64,000 nucleotides of DNA from Hirudinaria manillensis. Its lineage: Eukaryota; Annelida; Clitellata; Hirudinida; Hirudinidae. Positions 11,401-23,104 of this stretch are shown piece after piece. The position numbers and the translations under genes were made by a program. Numbering within the stretch: position 1 is the first letter of the stretch; each line of letters begins with the position of its first letter. The stretch is from NCBI GenBank assembly GCA_034509925.1, contig CM067526.1, forward strand, positions 5,403,501 to 5,467,500, written 5' to 3'. Below the pieces are notes generated by a model. That model saw only the letters and a program-made list of their open reading frames with translations. It searched no databases and was not told where the DNA came from.

Positions 11401-14400
11401 AGATAACGAAAGCTAGTGACTCTTCAGATTAGCTAGAATCCAATTATTAATATTGTCAAGTTCAATGTTTAAAGATCTGATGAGGAGGTTGACATTGTCA
11501 CCAGAGATGTAAATGGCCATGTCATCAAATGATGAAACATTGAAAATATCTATGCAGTTGAAATCATTCATATACATAAGAAAAAGTGGACCTAGAACAG
11601 ATCCTTGAGGTACTCCACAATTTACAATTGACATCATAAGAGATAGTATTATTATAAACTCTTTGTTTTCTATTAGCCAAACAATCAATAAACCACTGTA
11701 AAACAACACCCCTAATACCATAAAATTCAAGTTTAAATAATATTTTATAGTTCACAGAATCAAAAACTAATTTTAGGTCAAGAAAAGAGGCTATAAGAAC
11801 TTCCCCAGCATCAACAACATTTGATATAGCAGACTGAAGTAGTAAAAGAGGCATTTAGGTTGCATGATTTTTTTCAAAAGCCGAATTGTGATTTATTGAA
11901 AATATTAAATTATCTAATTAATCATCCTATTGTGAGCAATTTTTTCAATAAGTGGAAAAATAGGGTAATACGGAAATTGGTCTATAATTATTGAAATGAC
12001 TAGAATCCCCAGACTTGAAAATTGGAATAACTTTAGCAGATTTTAATTCAGGAGGAACCAAGCCAGTATGGAAGGAACAGTTAAATATTGAAGATAAGGG
12101 GTCTCCTATTAAAGAGATAGATTCATGAGCTACGGACGGATCAATATCGTCTCTGCCACAACTACGAGACTTTTTAAGTGTAGAAGTTTTTATTATGTCC
12201 AATGGATTAGTTGGAAGAAAACTCATAGATTGTAAGTTAGATATGGAGAGATATGATTCAAAAGTATTATTTGAGGTAGAATGAGTGTTGTCTGCGGTAA
12301 TCTGGCCAATACTTGAGAAGTACTGATTGAATTGATTTGTAACATCCATGGGTGATAGCAAATTACCTTCATCATCAAAAAACATTGAAACATACTTTGA
12401 TAGTATTTGATATCCAGTTGAAGATCTAATTAAGTTCCAAGTTTTATGTATATTTGATTTATATTGCAAAGATAGGCTATTATAGTATGTCTTTTTGACC
12501 TGGATTTTAATTTTCTTGAAGATGTTTCTATATTTAATGAAAGTTTCCTTAGAGACTGGAATTAATGAACAAGAAGCAATATTATAAAATTCTGATGTTG
12601 ATTGATGTAGAGAGGCAGTCAGAATATCTATGTTATAGTCCCCAAGAAGAAAAATATTCCTGTTTTAAAATAAATCAACACATTAAAAAATAACTCAACA
12701 TTAAATAAATTCATGTTACTATCAGGATGCCTATAAACTACACCAACAAAAATTTCTGAACATTTGTGGTGTACAATTTTCTTAGTAATAAGAACTCAAA
12801 TGAAATAACAGAAATGTTATTGGAAATTGAATCAATAATCTGAAATGAAATGTCTTCAAAAAAACCAACTCTGTCATTAACTCCACATTTTGAAATAAAT
12901 TTATAATCAGTTACAAAAACAGAATTTTGGTATAGACATCAAACCATCTCTTAGTGCAACTATATTTGCACCACATGTTCTAACTAAATGCTCAACATCA
13001 TGTACCTTATCTAATAGACGGCGACAATTTATATGTTGTAACGATCGTTTTTCCCTTGAGATCAGCAGTGAGGATGATGAGATATAGACATTATTGGTAA
13101 CGAAAATAGAATCAAACAAGTTGTCTGGACTGAAATCCAGGTCAAATTCAAATTCTTCTTTTGTATCCATTACAGATTCAAGGTCTTCAAGCGAAGAGAT
13201 TTTCAGAGGAGCTTTGTTGAGGAGTTTCGATTTCTTGATGTACACCATTCCATTGCTTGTCCAAGAGCCACTTTTTTTTTGTTTGACCAACAGCCTGCAT
13301 TCAAAGAAGATGTGAGAGTTCCTTTATTAAATGCTCGTGTATGTAGAGTCCAAGTTTGGTTCCCCTCAACTGCTTCTCCACCCTAAAGACTTGATCTCTG
13401 AGGTTTTTTGAGAAAAAGTTGACCACTATTGGTCTATGCTTTGCAGATTTACTTTTTGTCATTCTGAAACATGTAGAAATATCATTTTTTGTTACATTCA
13501 TGCCAAGCTTTTCCTTGCAACAGTGTATTACACTATTTACAGTGACTACTCTACTAGGCCTTTCTCTGTTCATTTCATCAACATTTGCATAGGCTGCCTC
13601 AGCGAAGAAAAAGTCAGGTATTCCACTGAATATCAAATTTTGGGAACTCTCTTCCATTTCCAGAATCTCAATTATCTGCTTGAGATCTTCATTTTCATTC
13701 TTCTTGTTTTTGTTAATTCAAATTTTATTTCATCCGTCTCAGCTTTCATAAATTCCTTCATAAAAGGAAGCGTTCTTTGTGATACTTCAACAATTTTGGA
13801 AACGTTGATTCCACTCGCAGAATGATTGGCCTGTTTCTTCCGATTTCTTTTTTGCCGCTATGTTAATTACTTTCACTTGTTAAAAAGTTATTTTCAAAAC
13901 TCTAGTTAAAGAATGTTCAAACAGTTTAAACAATAAAATTTAAATTTGATTCAGAGGAACACTGAGCGACAGGCTTGTTTATAGAAACATTTCAATAACA
14001 AGAGTTATCATTTTTTTTAAACAATAAACTTGATTAATGGAAATATTCGATAATTTCCATAACATATGTATAACATAAATGTAGACAGCCCTAGCACATC
14101 ATCTTACACGATACTAGTGGGTATCGTTAAAACATCCTTTAATGCCGCATATATTTTAAGTATAATGTCTCTTTGGACAAGTTTTTTTAATCTCCGTAGC
14201 GTAACGTACGCCGTACTAAATCAATTTCGACAATGTATTACGACACTCATAAATTATTTCAGAAAATAAATTACATTTAAAGAAACACATCAACTTCGTG
14301 TGCTTCACTGGTAACTCCTCGGGCGGTAATAATAACTTCACAGACTTTGCCGGTAAATCCATGGGCTCTTCCGAAAGCTCTACTTGCTCCACTAACACCT

Positions 14401-15951
14401 CCCTGAGCTCTCCGGGCCCTGCTAACGTCTCGACCTGAACTGGTGACTTTATGAGCTCCAACGGCGAGTCCTCTGAGACCGTCATCACGCACAGCGTTTC
14501 TGGAGACATGCACGCACTGTGTTCGGATGTGTCTTCTAATGACTCCATCCCAATGCTGCCAGAAACTGTAGCTGGAATAACGGACATGATTTGTTCTTCG
14601 TTCGTAACCTTTTTGCAGAGTTCCTCTTCTTGTTCCTCGCAAGATGGAAGAACCACTTTGCTCTTCTCAAAAGAACCAACAGGACTCTTCTCGGTAGAGT
14701 TTTCACCCGAAACCAACGAGACATCCCGACATGGAACCACTGTGCCTTTCAAATCGCCCCTAGTAATCCCCCTCAACTCCTTTGCTAACTCTCTCAGCAA
14801 CTTACGATATTCAGACACGAATTCGTATTCCTCCGGGTCATGGCCATTCTCTGTCAGCCATGCCCCAAGTCGCTATCGTATCTCAGCTTTCGTGCCTTTC
14901 GAATCCAGGCCACGCTCTCTCAATTCTTGTCTCAATCGAGGCACGTTCAATTCATCCAAGCACCGCGAAATCATTCACTTTTCAACTAAACAAGCTTCTA
15001 CCTTAGTTACTCTTGGACACCCTTTAACTCTAAATCCCACTCCTGACACTAATGTAATAACCCGGGGTCCTCAAACTAATTATAGAAGGTCAGGTTTATT
15101 GAAAGTTGTCAGATGGCTTGGAAGATGCACAATGCTTCAAATGTCTAAGTCTTGAAATCTGCTGTTTCTCTAACTCTCGCTCTTTTTCCGAGATAAATCT
15201 ATTTGTCGAGGTACATAACCGAAGACTTTAATCAATCATCAAATTATATTGCGAATAAATTACTAAATTAATTAATCGGCAATATAATTTTAATTATTCT
15301 TCAATTTATTGGATCTAGGGATCCAACAGTATAATGTCTCTTTGGACAAGTTTTTTTTAATCTCCGTAGCGTAACGTACGCCGTACTAAATCAATTTCGA
15401 CAATGTATTACGACACTCATAAATGATTTCAGAAAATAAATTACATTTAAAGAAACACTTAGAATGAGCAGTTTTTTAACTAAATTATTAACAAAATTGA
15501 TGGATTGAATAAAAATAGTTTTGGTTGTCGATTTTATATTATAATCATATAAAAGGTTTTGCTATCTTGTTAATTATCACCATTAATTTAAGTTAAAGTG
15601 ATGGGGAAAATCATTAGCATAGTGATATTAACTCAAACTCAAATTTCTCACCAACCAGGGTGATTTGAAATCAAAATCATATCAAAGGCAGCCACAATGA
15701 TTTCATATCAAAATCATGATTTTTGATTTTGAAAATAAAAAAAAATCAAAAATCATTTGGGGGGATACAAACACACATAACATCACTGCCAATTCTGAGA
15801 TAATAAACCTGAAATATGGCGAGCTAAAGGATAGTGAATTTTGATGGTCTTGGAGGATCGTCACACCCTGGTCCATTCCGAACCTAAGTTGCTTCAGCTT
15901 TATATCCGAAGCCCTCAATGGAGGCTGAAAATACATGGGTCTCCAAGCCAT
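8467..15951 (-). CDS. FAM78-like protein P3, 295 aa, five exons, TE-laden intron 1
   Basis: Exons in coding order: 15809-15951, 10059-10172, 9686-9857, 9039-9341, 8467-8622 (888 bp). Exon 1 MAWRPMYFQPPLRASDIK and SSPYF; exon 2 TVEIPKLSP and GWIQVCTEL; exon 3 SWEIPELVTGK, VFPWYGATT and VRTVFMDDN; exon 4 FVYRKQKFYTYLALKD, KPLGKRSTLLGP and TCNTGQ; exon 5 MVIWRPFHG, ending LYTKENFLSGQL. The donor after exon 3 is GC (GAG|GCAGGC) where the siblings have GT, giving a GC-AG intron, a known minor class. Intron 1 is 5.6 kb because it holds a LINE and a partial LTR element; in P2 intron 1 is about 0.6 kb. The reading frame is whole, so it may still be expressed, though the long intron could reduce splicing. 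The family assignment rests on the motif series shared with P2. Confidence 0.8.
8780..8995 (+). mobile_element. piggyBac-like remnant in P3 intron 4, strongly decayed
   Basis: Aligns by eye with 3950-4260, including the tract where P2 encodes GVDTVDQM (here near 8818-8850, reading GATTTGATACCATGGCTCAG). Only nucleotide similarity remains; the frame is lost. Shared position and orientation show descent from the same insertion. Confidence 0.6.
10600..13870 (-). mobile_element. CR1/Jockey-group LINE, broken, in P3 intron 1
   Basis: Minus-strand pieces in order. ORF1-like domain 13301-13657 (NLIFSGIPD, RPIVVNFFSKNLRDQVF), with an upstream coiled-coil-like stretch to about 13830. Endonuclease start near 12990-13050 (HINCRRLLDKVHDVEHLVR), and a later endonuclease block GDYNIDIL near 12630. 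Reverse transcriptase 11413-12469 (KSAKVIPIFKSGD, NNYRPISVLP, CGVPQGSVLGPL). Carboxy end 10879-11184 (LNIHQIRSLQ, VLPDKF). Much of the endonuclease is missing, and the RT lies in different frames, so it is inactive. The exact 3' end is uncertain; a GGGTCAGCC...GGCTGATCC segment at 10660-10710 is probably its 3' untranslated region. I cannot separate CR1, Crack, Daphne and Jockey by eye. Confidence 0.75.
13871..14159. other. Intronic sequence of P3, paralogous to P5 intron 1
   Basis: No gene. The stretch CTTTAATGCCGC.TATATTTTAAGTAT at 14139-14164 also occurs near 36157-36184 in P5 intron 1, showing that these introns share ancestry. Confidence 0.5.
14160..14288 (+). repeat. Direct repeat, left copy, flanking a partial LTR element
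   Basis: About 129 bp, GTATAATGTCTCTTTGG through AAAGAAACAC, repeated almost identically at 15329-15458 on the other side of the partial element. Normal target duplications of this family are 4 bp, so this repeat is far too long for ordinary integration. Confidence 0.85.
14289..15328 (-). mobile_element. Partial gypsy-related element, family 2 (one LTR plus leader and gag start)
   Basis: A fossil. LTR at 15053-15328 in standard form (TGTAATAACCC to GATCCAACA). Next to it at about 15033-15052 is a primer-binding site, TGTCAGGAGTGGGATTTAG on the minus strand, which looks complementary to the 3' end of a tRNA-Leu. Beyond it lies the start of gag on the minus strand, with a SAP-like segment resembling that of the 27912 element (PRLRQELRERGLD, then NGHDPEEYEF). 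Only one LTR is present and the rest of the element is absent. Confidence 0.75.
15329..15458 (+). repeat. Direct repeat, right copy
   Basis: Second copy of the 14160-14288 segment, starting directly at the intact LTR end. It continues into ordinary intron sequence of P3. Confidence 0.85.
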
Positions 15952-18439
15952 GTTCCTCGAAGAACTGGCTAACTTGAAGTGATTCCGGACGACAAAGTCA
16001 GTTCCACTTTACGCTAACATTCCCAGGAGATAAATCTGTTACCGCAATGTACCATCAGTAATTCCGTAATTTTATGAGAAACGCGAGGCGTGGGCAGTGA
16101 ACGAAATCTACCTCTCTAAAGACTTTTGCAACACATTTGACCTTCACTTGATTTGATTTGACATCTTACTCTTGACGACAAAGGATTTATGATGGAGCTT
16201 GACGAGTTCTATTGTTGAAGATATATTTGAGATTGAATGATTACATCTTAAAATCGGACTGGTCATCTTCGATATGATGGTTTAGTTGACTTGGTTGATG
16301 GCCAATGATGGAATCCCCGCCGACCAAATTGAAATTCCTGGACCTGATGTTCCTCAAGTTGGAGTGGTTGAAGTAGCAATGTATAAAGCTGAAAGTTTCT
16401 GTCCGTTTTTAGCCTGGTCTCCTGCTTCTATATCTAAAGACATCGGAAGGTGATCTTTCGTCCTGATCTTCAAAACTGTCCGGATTGGAACCATGCAAGT
16501 CATTCATTTGAAAAGCCTCATATCTCCTTCTGCTAGGAGGTGTCCAACCAGTGCCCCGCATGCTCAGTAGGTGTAGGCATACCTGGGTTGATAAGAAATT
16601 GAGGAATTTGATGTCCTCGACGTTCGATCAACCTCTTATCTTTCCCATCAGCATGATTCTCAGCATGGGTCGAAATCCACACATTTGTTTGACTCGGATT
16701 TTTGGCAGATTATTTATTAAAGACAGGAACGTCATTTAAGATTTGAAATAAGCATGTTGTTTCAATTCTTTGACTAAGACTATTAAAATAAAAGACAAGA
16801 ATTATATGAGTTGTTTTAATTGAAAATATATATATATATATAAGTTCAATAATTAAGACGTGTTATTTCTTCTTTTTCAACATTTTCGTTATGACATCAT
16901 CGAAGTATTGCTTAGGTGTACATTGAAATATTAGAAAGGTCGTTTCAAAATTTTTGCCTTAAATTGCGACTAAATAATGTCCTAATAGTTGCCTCACAAT
17001 ATTTTCCATTTCAAAACAAAATCAGAGACCGAAAATTTGATATTAATAGTTTTGGGATATAAGAAACTCGAATAAAAGCATTTTTGTTAACGTTAAAGCA
17101 GAGCACCCCCATCATTTGTATATGGTTTGGACAAGACATTTATGGACAAATTTCAAAAGTGATTTGTTTAAATGTGTTTCGTTGACCAATCCGAGCGAAA
17201 CAAACGTCCCAGGAAGAAATATTGACCTTAAATAGACTCGGGCTATTATTCTCATCCTCTCTCTCGGCTTAATGACCACGATTAACTATTATTGGGGTGA
17301 ACAAAGGCTTACAGTTTGATATATTCTCGACCCGATAAGCATTCTTAAATGTCGATAAAAAAAGTCGAAAAGAAAGTTATGTTTATTTAATATTGCACCT
17401 TCTGTTTTGACGTAGATGTTTTTTCCTAACATTTAATAAGATGTAAATTTAAGTTAATTTACTGTTCTGCTGGTTTTAGGGTTGGTAATTTATGCCCACA
17501 ACGATAAGAAACTGAGGATCAAGCATATATGAAATATACCGATTTACTATGTTAGGAAATTTCGATGTAAAGTACGACCATCTTTGACTTCTTAATAATA
17601 ATTTTCTGATCACAACTAATTTTATATCTTAAGCTTAATTTGATAATGAAATTTCAATTATTCAAAATTTAACCATATGTTCAGCCATAACACATTAACT
17701 TGCGGGGTTTTAACACAAATTTATTATTCATATTTTTCGATTTTTGTAAGTAAAATTTAAATTAATATTTCTTACGATTACAAGCAGAAATAAAGTAAAA
17801 AGGAAATAATTTCTTTAAAAAAAAACCTAATGATGAATGGAGTGAAAGTAAAATTTGGAGGACAAAAGTTCCAAATGCTGGTCAAAAATCATAGTTTTCA
17901 TTCGAGGTTTTCCTTGAAAAGATCACATCAGATTTCTTCATTTCATCAAACGAGTCTCAATTTAAGCACCTCCCATTCCAATAAAGTTGGCCGTTTCTTC
18001 AGCAATCAGTCAGTCACCATGATAATAAGAAACGTCGTGAAACCTTCATTAAGTCAAAACCTCGCCATGAATTTGCAAATGATTGGAAATACTTTCGATG
18101 AGTAACCTGCTGATTAAAAATTCATCGGATATCGTCCGGCAATCAATGAATGAAGATAATAGAATTGGAATACGAACCTGTTCATGAATCTCTCGTTAAA
18201 CATTCAAAAAAGAGAAAATGGCGAGAACCACTGCTAGTAATTCTTCAAAATCTTTGAGTCTCAATGAAATATTATTTGTTATGTTTTGAGCACTAGGTAT
18301 TCCCTCTTGGTGTCGATTCAGGGTGGAATGAAATTATTGTGGATATTTCTATTGACTTTGTTTCAGGCTTTCCTTTAGGAGCAATTGCTCGGTTTTTTCC
18401 TTTGCGATTTTTCTATTCTTTGTTCCTTATTTTTGCTGT
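15952..18439. other. Intergenic region between P4 end and P3 start
   Basis: No recognised gene. Minus-strand upstream module at about 16260-16610, with an acidic tract NDLHGSNPDSFEDQDERSP. Beyond it a stretch ends AACCCAG|GTATGCC, which could serve as a splice donor. The lysine-tailed frame is at 16863-16910 (QYFDDVITKMLKKKK). A plus-strand ORF of 91 codons at 17830-18105 (ends SQNLAMNLQMIGNTFDE) is preserved in block B at 54335-54610. Two paralogous regions show a one-codon in-frame indel near its end. Function unknown. Confidence 0.5.
16863..16910 (-). other. Conserved 15-codon tail frame, unit P3
   Basis: QYFDDVITKMLKKKK then TAA, about 0.9 kb before the P3 start. The first codon is preceded by AG, a possible acceptor, here and in unit P4 but not in unit P2. 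Confidence 0.4.
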
Positions 18440-21400
18440 TCAAATCTGGCCGTTTAGGTAGTTTTCCTTGGTATAAAGCATCAACATTTTCGAGTGTACA
18501 TCCGAATAAAGTGCATATGTGTCCACATTCATCGTCGTACACGTGGGTGGATAAAGCACCTCAATATCACCGTAGTACGGTCTCCACACCACCGTCTTAA
18601 AAAGCATCATGAAATATTTCTCAAAAAACCCTTTTATAGTAATTTGTTTATGATTCTTTTGTTGATAATGTAAAAAAAATATCATGATATATAAGCAAAT
18701 GATCAAAGAAAATCATCTGCATAAACTACCTAGTGACATGATATACTACTTGACCGAGATACTAATGAGAAAAAAGTTAGCAATTGTTGTAACGCTTAGA
18801 AAGAACAGAGTTTACAGATGAGGTTGTAATGCCAGAGGTAGAGAATTGTTTTCATTCTTATAATACTAGGCCGAGATACTAATGAGAAAAAAAGTTAGCA
18901 GTTGTATAGCATAGAAATTAATTAACAGAATTAACAGATGAGTTTCTAATGCCAAAGGATGAGAATTGTTCTCATTCTTGTGATTCAGTGAGAAAATGAT
19001 GCAAGAAAATCAAAACTGTCAATGTGAAGTACAATGCATAATCAGCAAGAATATCATAAAAAGAAAAAATACGATAAACATCACTTTCATTGCAATAATA
19101 CCAAGACTGATTTGATACCATGGATCAGGTGGTAGAGGGTGTATCATTAAAATGATGACAAGAAAATAGCCGAGGGCACATCAATTAGTGTGTTTTATCA
19201 TTTTGAAATAAAGCGTTTCACAATTAAATTAAACGTTCCAGATGTAACCAATGATCGAACAATGTTATTATAAATATAAAAACAAATCATAATTTTTAAA
19301 TTGAGTACTATGAAATTGTAGCTTACTTGGGCAGTGTTACAAGTCGGAGCGCTTAGTGCGTAGCATTGTATAGGTGGGATTAGATTTTCGGGCAGAACTT
19401 TCGGACATTGCTGCTGAAGTGGTCCTAATAATGTAGACCTCTTACCCACAGGTTTGTTTATATCAAAATCGACAGCCATCTCAATGGACCACTCTAGGGC
19501 TTTCAGGATTTCGTAGACATTATTTTTGACATCTTTTAAGACTAAGTAACAGTAGAATTTCTGCTTTCTGTACACAAAATTCAAGGTTGGTGGTGGTGTT
19601 AATTTCTTTTTCGGTACGTTCCAGGTTGACTATTAATGTAGAAGTTCAATAAACAATTTAGAAAATAAGCTTTTCAATTTAAAAACTAAAATCTGTTCAA
19701 CTGATTAACAAATTTAAAGTTTTTTTTTTTAATTTGCGAAGTTGTGGCGACATTTAACACAACTTTGATCCCTGTAGCTATCGTTCATTGTTTGACCCGT
19801 TTTAAGACGGTTACATTAAAATTACATTCTAAATCCCGATATCCAAGTGAAGAGATTTACAACATTCAAACTAATAAAGTTTTATTATTATCAATAATAA
19901 TATTATCAATTTCTTTAGTATTAACTTCCAAATGTCAATAAATTACTTATACATTTTCTGATTAATAGACCAAAAATTATACTGTTTAAACGATTGGGTA
20001 AAGCCTACATCAGTTTTTAAGCTGTCATCCATAAATACAGTCCTGACAATTTTATTACTCGTTGGTCCTTTAACGCTGGTGACCTCATTCGTTGCCCCGT
20101 ACCAAGGAAATTGCGTGCCACATGAATCGCTCATCATGTCGTATTTTCCAGATACAAGCTCCGGAATTTCCCAGCTTATTCTTTAACGGAATTAGGCAGT
20201 TGACAAACATCAAAGGATTTAAATTAACATGGAAATAATTATACATTTTAGCATTTTAAAGTTACTACATTGACATTGTCAAAATCAAATATTTTATGAT
20301 TAAATTAAGGAACGAAATAATAAAATTAATGAGTCATTAGAATTATGCCCAAAATGGCATGGAAAATTGAGAATGCTTACATTCCTACATCACCATAAAC
20401 GCAGACTAGAGTCATCTCTGTACAAACTTGGATCCATCCGATTTGGATGTTTGCTCCAGGTGGCAATTTAGGAATTTCGACGGTGGCGGAAACTCTATTT
20501 TAAAGCAATTCACTTTTAATTTTAGCAGGAAATCGCCTAATTTGTAATTGCGTAATTGATAATTTGGTTAAATTGATATTTAAAAAGAAAAAAAAAACTT
20601 TATCCCAGCAACAAACAATTTCTTACCTACCATCGACTTATGTTAATTTTGTTATATATTGTAATAACCCGGGGTCCTCAAACTAATTATGGAAGGTCAG
20701 GTTTATTGAAAGTGTTCAGATGCCTTGGAAGATGTACAATGCTCGAATGTCTAAGTCTTGAAATCTTGCTGTATCTCTTACTCTCGCTCTGCTTTTCGAG
20801 ATAACTCTGTCTAGATTCATAACCAAAGCCTCTGAATTAATTAATTATCAATTTATATTGCCTATCAATTTAATTAATTACTAAATTAATTAATCAGCAA
20901 TATAATTTTAATTATTCTTCAATTATCTGGATCCAGGGACCCAACAATATGATACACCAAGATAAGAATTTATAATAAGGAAATCGTCTAATTCAATTTT
21001 AAAATTTGTAATTGCTCAATAGATAATGTGGTTAAATTGAAGATTAAAACTTTATCCCAGCAACATACTGTTGGATTCCTGGATCCCGATAATTAATGAA
21101 TAATCAAATTATATTGCTAAATAATTAATTAATGTTCATGTTCAAAGCAAAAAAGAACTGCAGATGACTGGAACGTCGCTACCTCCGGGAGCGCTCGTTG
21201 GTCGCCAGGCAGCTCTACAAGTCCGCCAAAGCGACTGCCAGGAACGCTATCCTCAACTCTAGGGCCTCCGCCATCAGAGGAGCTCAACTCCGACGCGAAC
21301 CCCGTGCCACGTGGCGCGCCCTACACAGGCTTCTTCACACTCGCCCGCAGCAATATTACACCGAGGAGGAGTGTTGTCGCTCTCGTCACCTCATTCAACT

Positions 21401-23104
21401 CATTCTTCATTACCAAAATAAGCAAGATTCATGATTCAATCAATGACAATATCGCCAAATCATCCACCTCATCTTTCCACACCAGGCAATACACAGGTAC
21501 TTCAATGTCGACACTCCCACCGGTGTCCTCAGAAGAGGTTATCAGGACTATTCGCCTTCTACCAAACAAGACATCTCTCGACTCATTTCCTACTCCCCTG
21601 CTCAAGAAAAATGCTCTGATTCTATCTCCTATTCTATCCAAGCTAGCATATCTCTCCTTCAGCTTAATCCCCATAAGTCTGAACTTATGTTCATCGGGAC
21701 ACCAACGAACATTAAAGCTCTCAACCCTCCGTCCTCTGCAGAGGTAGCAGGAACTCCTCTCCCTTCCTCGGCTACTCTAAAACTGCATGGTGTCACATTT
21801 GATTCTCATTTGAGCTTCAGACAACACATAGCCTTCATAGTTAAAGCCAGCAACCATCTCATCTGGTCTATACGGCATATCCGCCCACTCCTCTCCGTTG
21901 ACACAACATCTGCACTCGCCCGCTCGCTGGTTCTATCTCGCCTCGACTACTGCAACTCTCTTCTATATGGATCATCAGCTTCCCTGATCCAATTCCTTCC
22001 ACGCATTCAAAACAAGTTAGCCAAGCTCGTATTACTCAATCCGACCCTTGACAGCTATGAGTGCCAGAGAAAACTTCATTGGCTACCCATCACCTCCCGA
22101 ATCTCATTCAAAATATCCATAATAACTTATCGCTTACTCACGACATCAAATCCGCCTTACCTCCATCGCCTCATACAGCGCCGCCACCCACCCGAGAGTC
22201 TCCGCTCATCTGCCACCATCAACCTCCATCAACCGGTTCACAGGGCGACCATCGTCAATAGAAGTTTCTCACTAGCTGCTCCTGCTGTCTGAAATGATCT
22301 ACCCCATCTGTAAGAGCCAAGCCATCCCTGGAGCTCTTCAAAAACCCACCTCTTCAGGAAACACCTTCCAAATTAGAAACAGAAGATTCACACAAAGCGC
22401 CTCCGACGCTAGGCATACGGCGCCATATAAATTAACTATTATTATTATTATTAGGTATTGTCTCACTCCATTGCTTTTCAACGTTTACGTGCTGTTGCTT
22501 ACCACACTCATCTAATGAAGATAATGAACGATTTCATCGCTCACACAAGACAACTCCTAGGTAGGAATGAAAAATGATCTCTCCATTAATTTATTTGGCG
22601 ATGAACAAGGTAACTCTACATTTACCGCCTGGATTGGCTCAGATATCCTTATGTATTCTTCCATCAGACAAATCTTTCCCCCAAAGAGCCCGTCGAAAAC
22701 ATAAAATAGCTACCCAATCATGCGTCTACAACCACAAACACCCAAGCAAACACTTGATACCATTGACTGCCGAGTGATAAAATAACTTCAAAAGATATGA
22801 AATCGTTCACAAATATTATTCACGAACTTTGCTTGGAGAACAATTCTGTGTACTAGAGTTTTGAATTGATTTGGAATGTAAATGGTTGAAATAAGATATC
22901 GTGCATTATTAACTACATTATCATCACAGTCAGCATCACTGCCAATTCGTAAATAGTAAACCTGAAATATGGCGAGGTAGTAACAATTGAAGTTTGATCG
23001 TCGTAGAGGACTGAATAACTCTGGTCGATTCCGTACTTAAATTGTTGAAACTTTATATCCGAAGCCTTCACTGGAGGCTGACTTTTCATAGGTCCCCAAG
23101 CCAT
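18440..23104 (-). CDS. FAM78-like protein P4, 295 aa, five exons
   Basis: Exons in coding order: 22962-23104, 20381-20494, 20009-20180, 19327-19629, 18440-18595 (888 bp). All introns are GT-AG with strong donors (GTTTAC, GTAAGC, GTAGGC, GTAAGC). Exon 1 MAWGPMKSQPPVKASDIK and TTSPYF in the context AACATGG; exon 2 TVEIPKLPPG and GWIQVCTEM; exon 3 SWEIPELVSGK, QFPWYGATN and VRTVFMDDS; exon 4 FVYRKQKFYCYLVLKD, KPVGKRSTLLGP and TCNTAQ; exon 5 TVVWRPYYGDIEVLYPP, ending LYTKENYLNGQI. This is the cleanest copy, and its block B counterpart at 54945-60334 is also open. Intron 1 holds a solo LTR, an LTR fragment and an L2-like LINE. Exon 4 is more alike among copies than exon 5, which diverges after WRPY. 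Confidence 0.85.
18753..18985 (+). repeat. Tandem duplication of about 115 bp in P4 intron 4
   Basis: Two adjacent versions of a segment running from CCGAGATACTAATGAGAAAA to GAGAATTGTT(T/C)TCATTCTT. The segment includes the 5' part of the piggyBac-derived sequence. Also present in P4', so it predates the A/B split. Confidence 0.7.
18780..19300 (+). mobile_element. piggyBac-like remnant in P4 intron 4
   Basis: Paralogous to 3890-4260. The block that encodes LSTMHHQ in P2 is here AAGTACAATGCATAATCAG near 19032, and the GVDTVDQM block is GATTTGATACCATGGATCAG near 19107. The frame is broken. Same intron, same orientation as in the other copies. Confidence 0.65.
20660..20946 (+). repeat. Solo LTR, family 2, flanked by ATAT
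   Basis: 287 bp from TGTAATAACCC to GACCCAACA, with ATAT on both sides (20656-20659 and 20947-20950). It lies in P4 intron 1 at exactly the position where P5 intron 1 carries the gypsy element at 27912: the flanks GTTAATTTTGTTATATAT and ATAT.ATACACCAAGATAAG are the same. Confidence 0.85.
21069..21133 (-). repeat. LTR fragment with one intact end
   Basis: Begins TGTTGGATTCCTGGATCC, the reverse complement of the family 2 LTR end, and runs out in TTAATTAA-rich sequence next to the LINE. The 90 bp before it (20976-21068) repeat intron sequence already seen at 20517-20624. Confidence 0.6.
21134..22452 (+). mobile_element. L2-like LINE, 5'-truncated and internally deleted
   Basis: Plus-strand coding remnants. 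Pre-RT region at 21198-21434 (RATWRALHRLLHTRPQQYY), then FNSFFITKISKIHDS and VIRTIR...NKTSLDSFPTPLLKK. The carboxy end is at 21687-22292 (KLHGVTFDSHLSFRQHI, SRLDYCNSLLYGSSASL, LHWLPI). It ends GGCGCCATATAAATTAA followed by an ATT-repeat tail at 22436-22452, typical of L2-group elements. Compared with the copy at 57680 it lacks about 0.73 kb holding the RT core; both ends of that gap contain TCCTTCAGC. Not functional. Confidence 0.8.

Noticed and set aside
14277-14818. Overlapping ORFs on both strands of 60-200 codons
   Set aside because: They are frames of the partial gypsy-related gag and its complement; only the minus-strand gag reading is supported.
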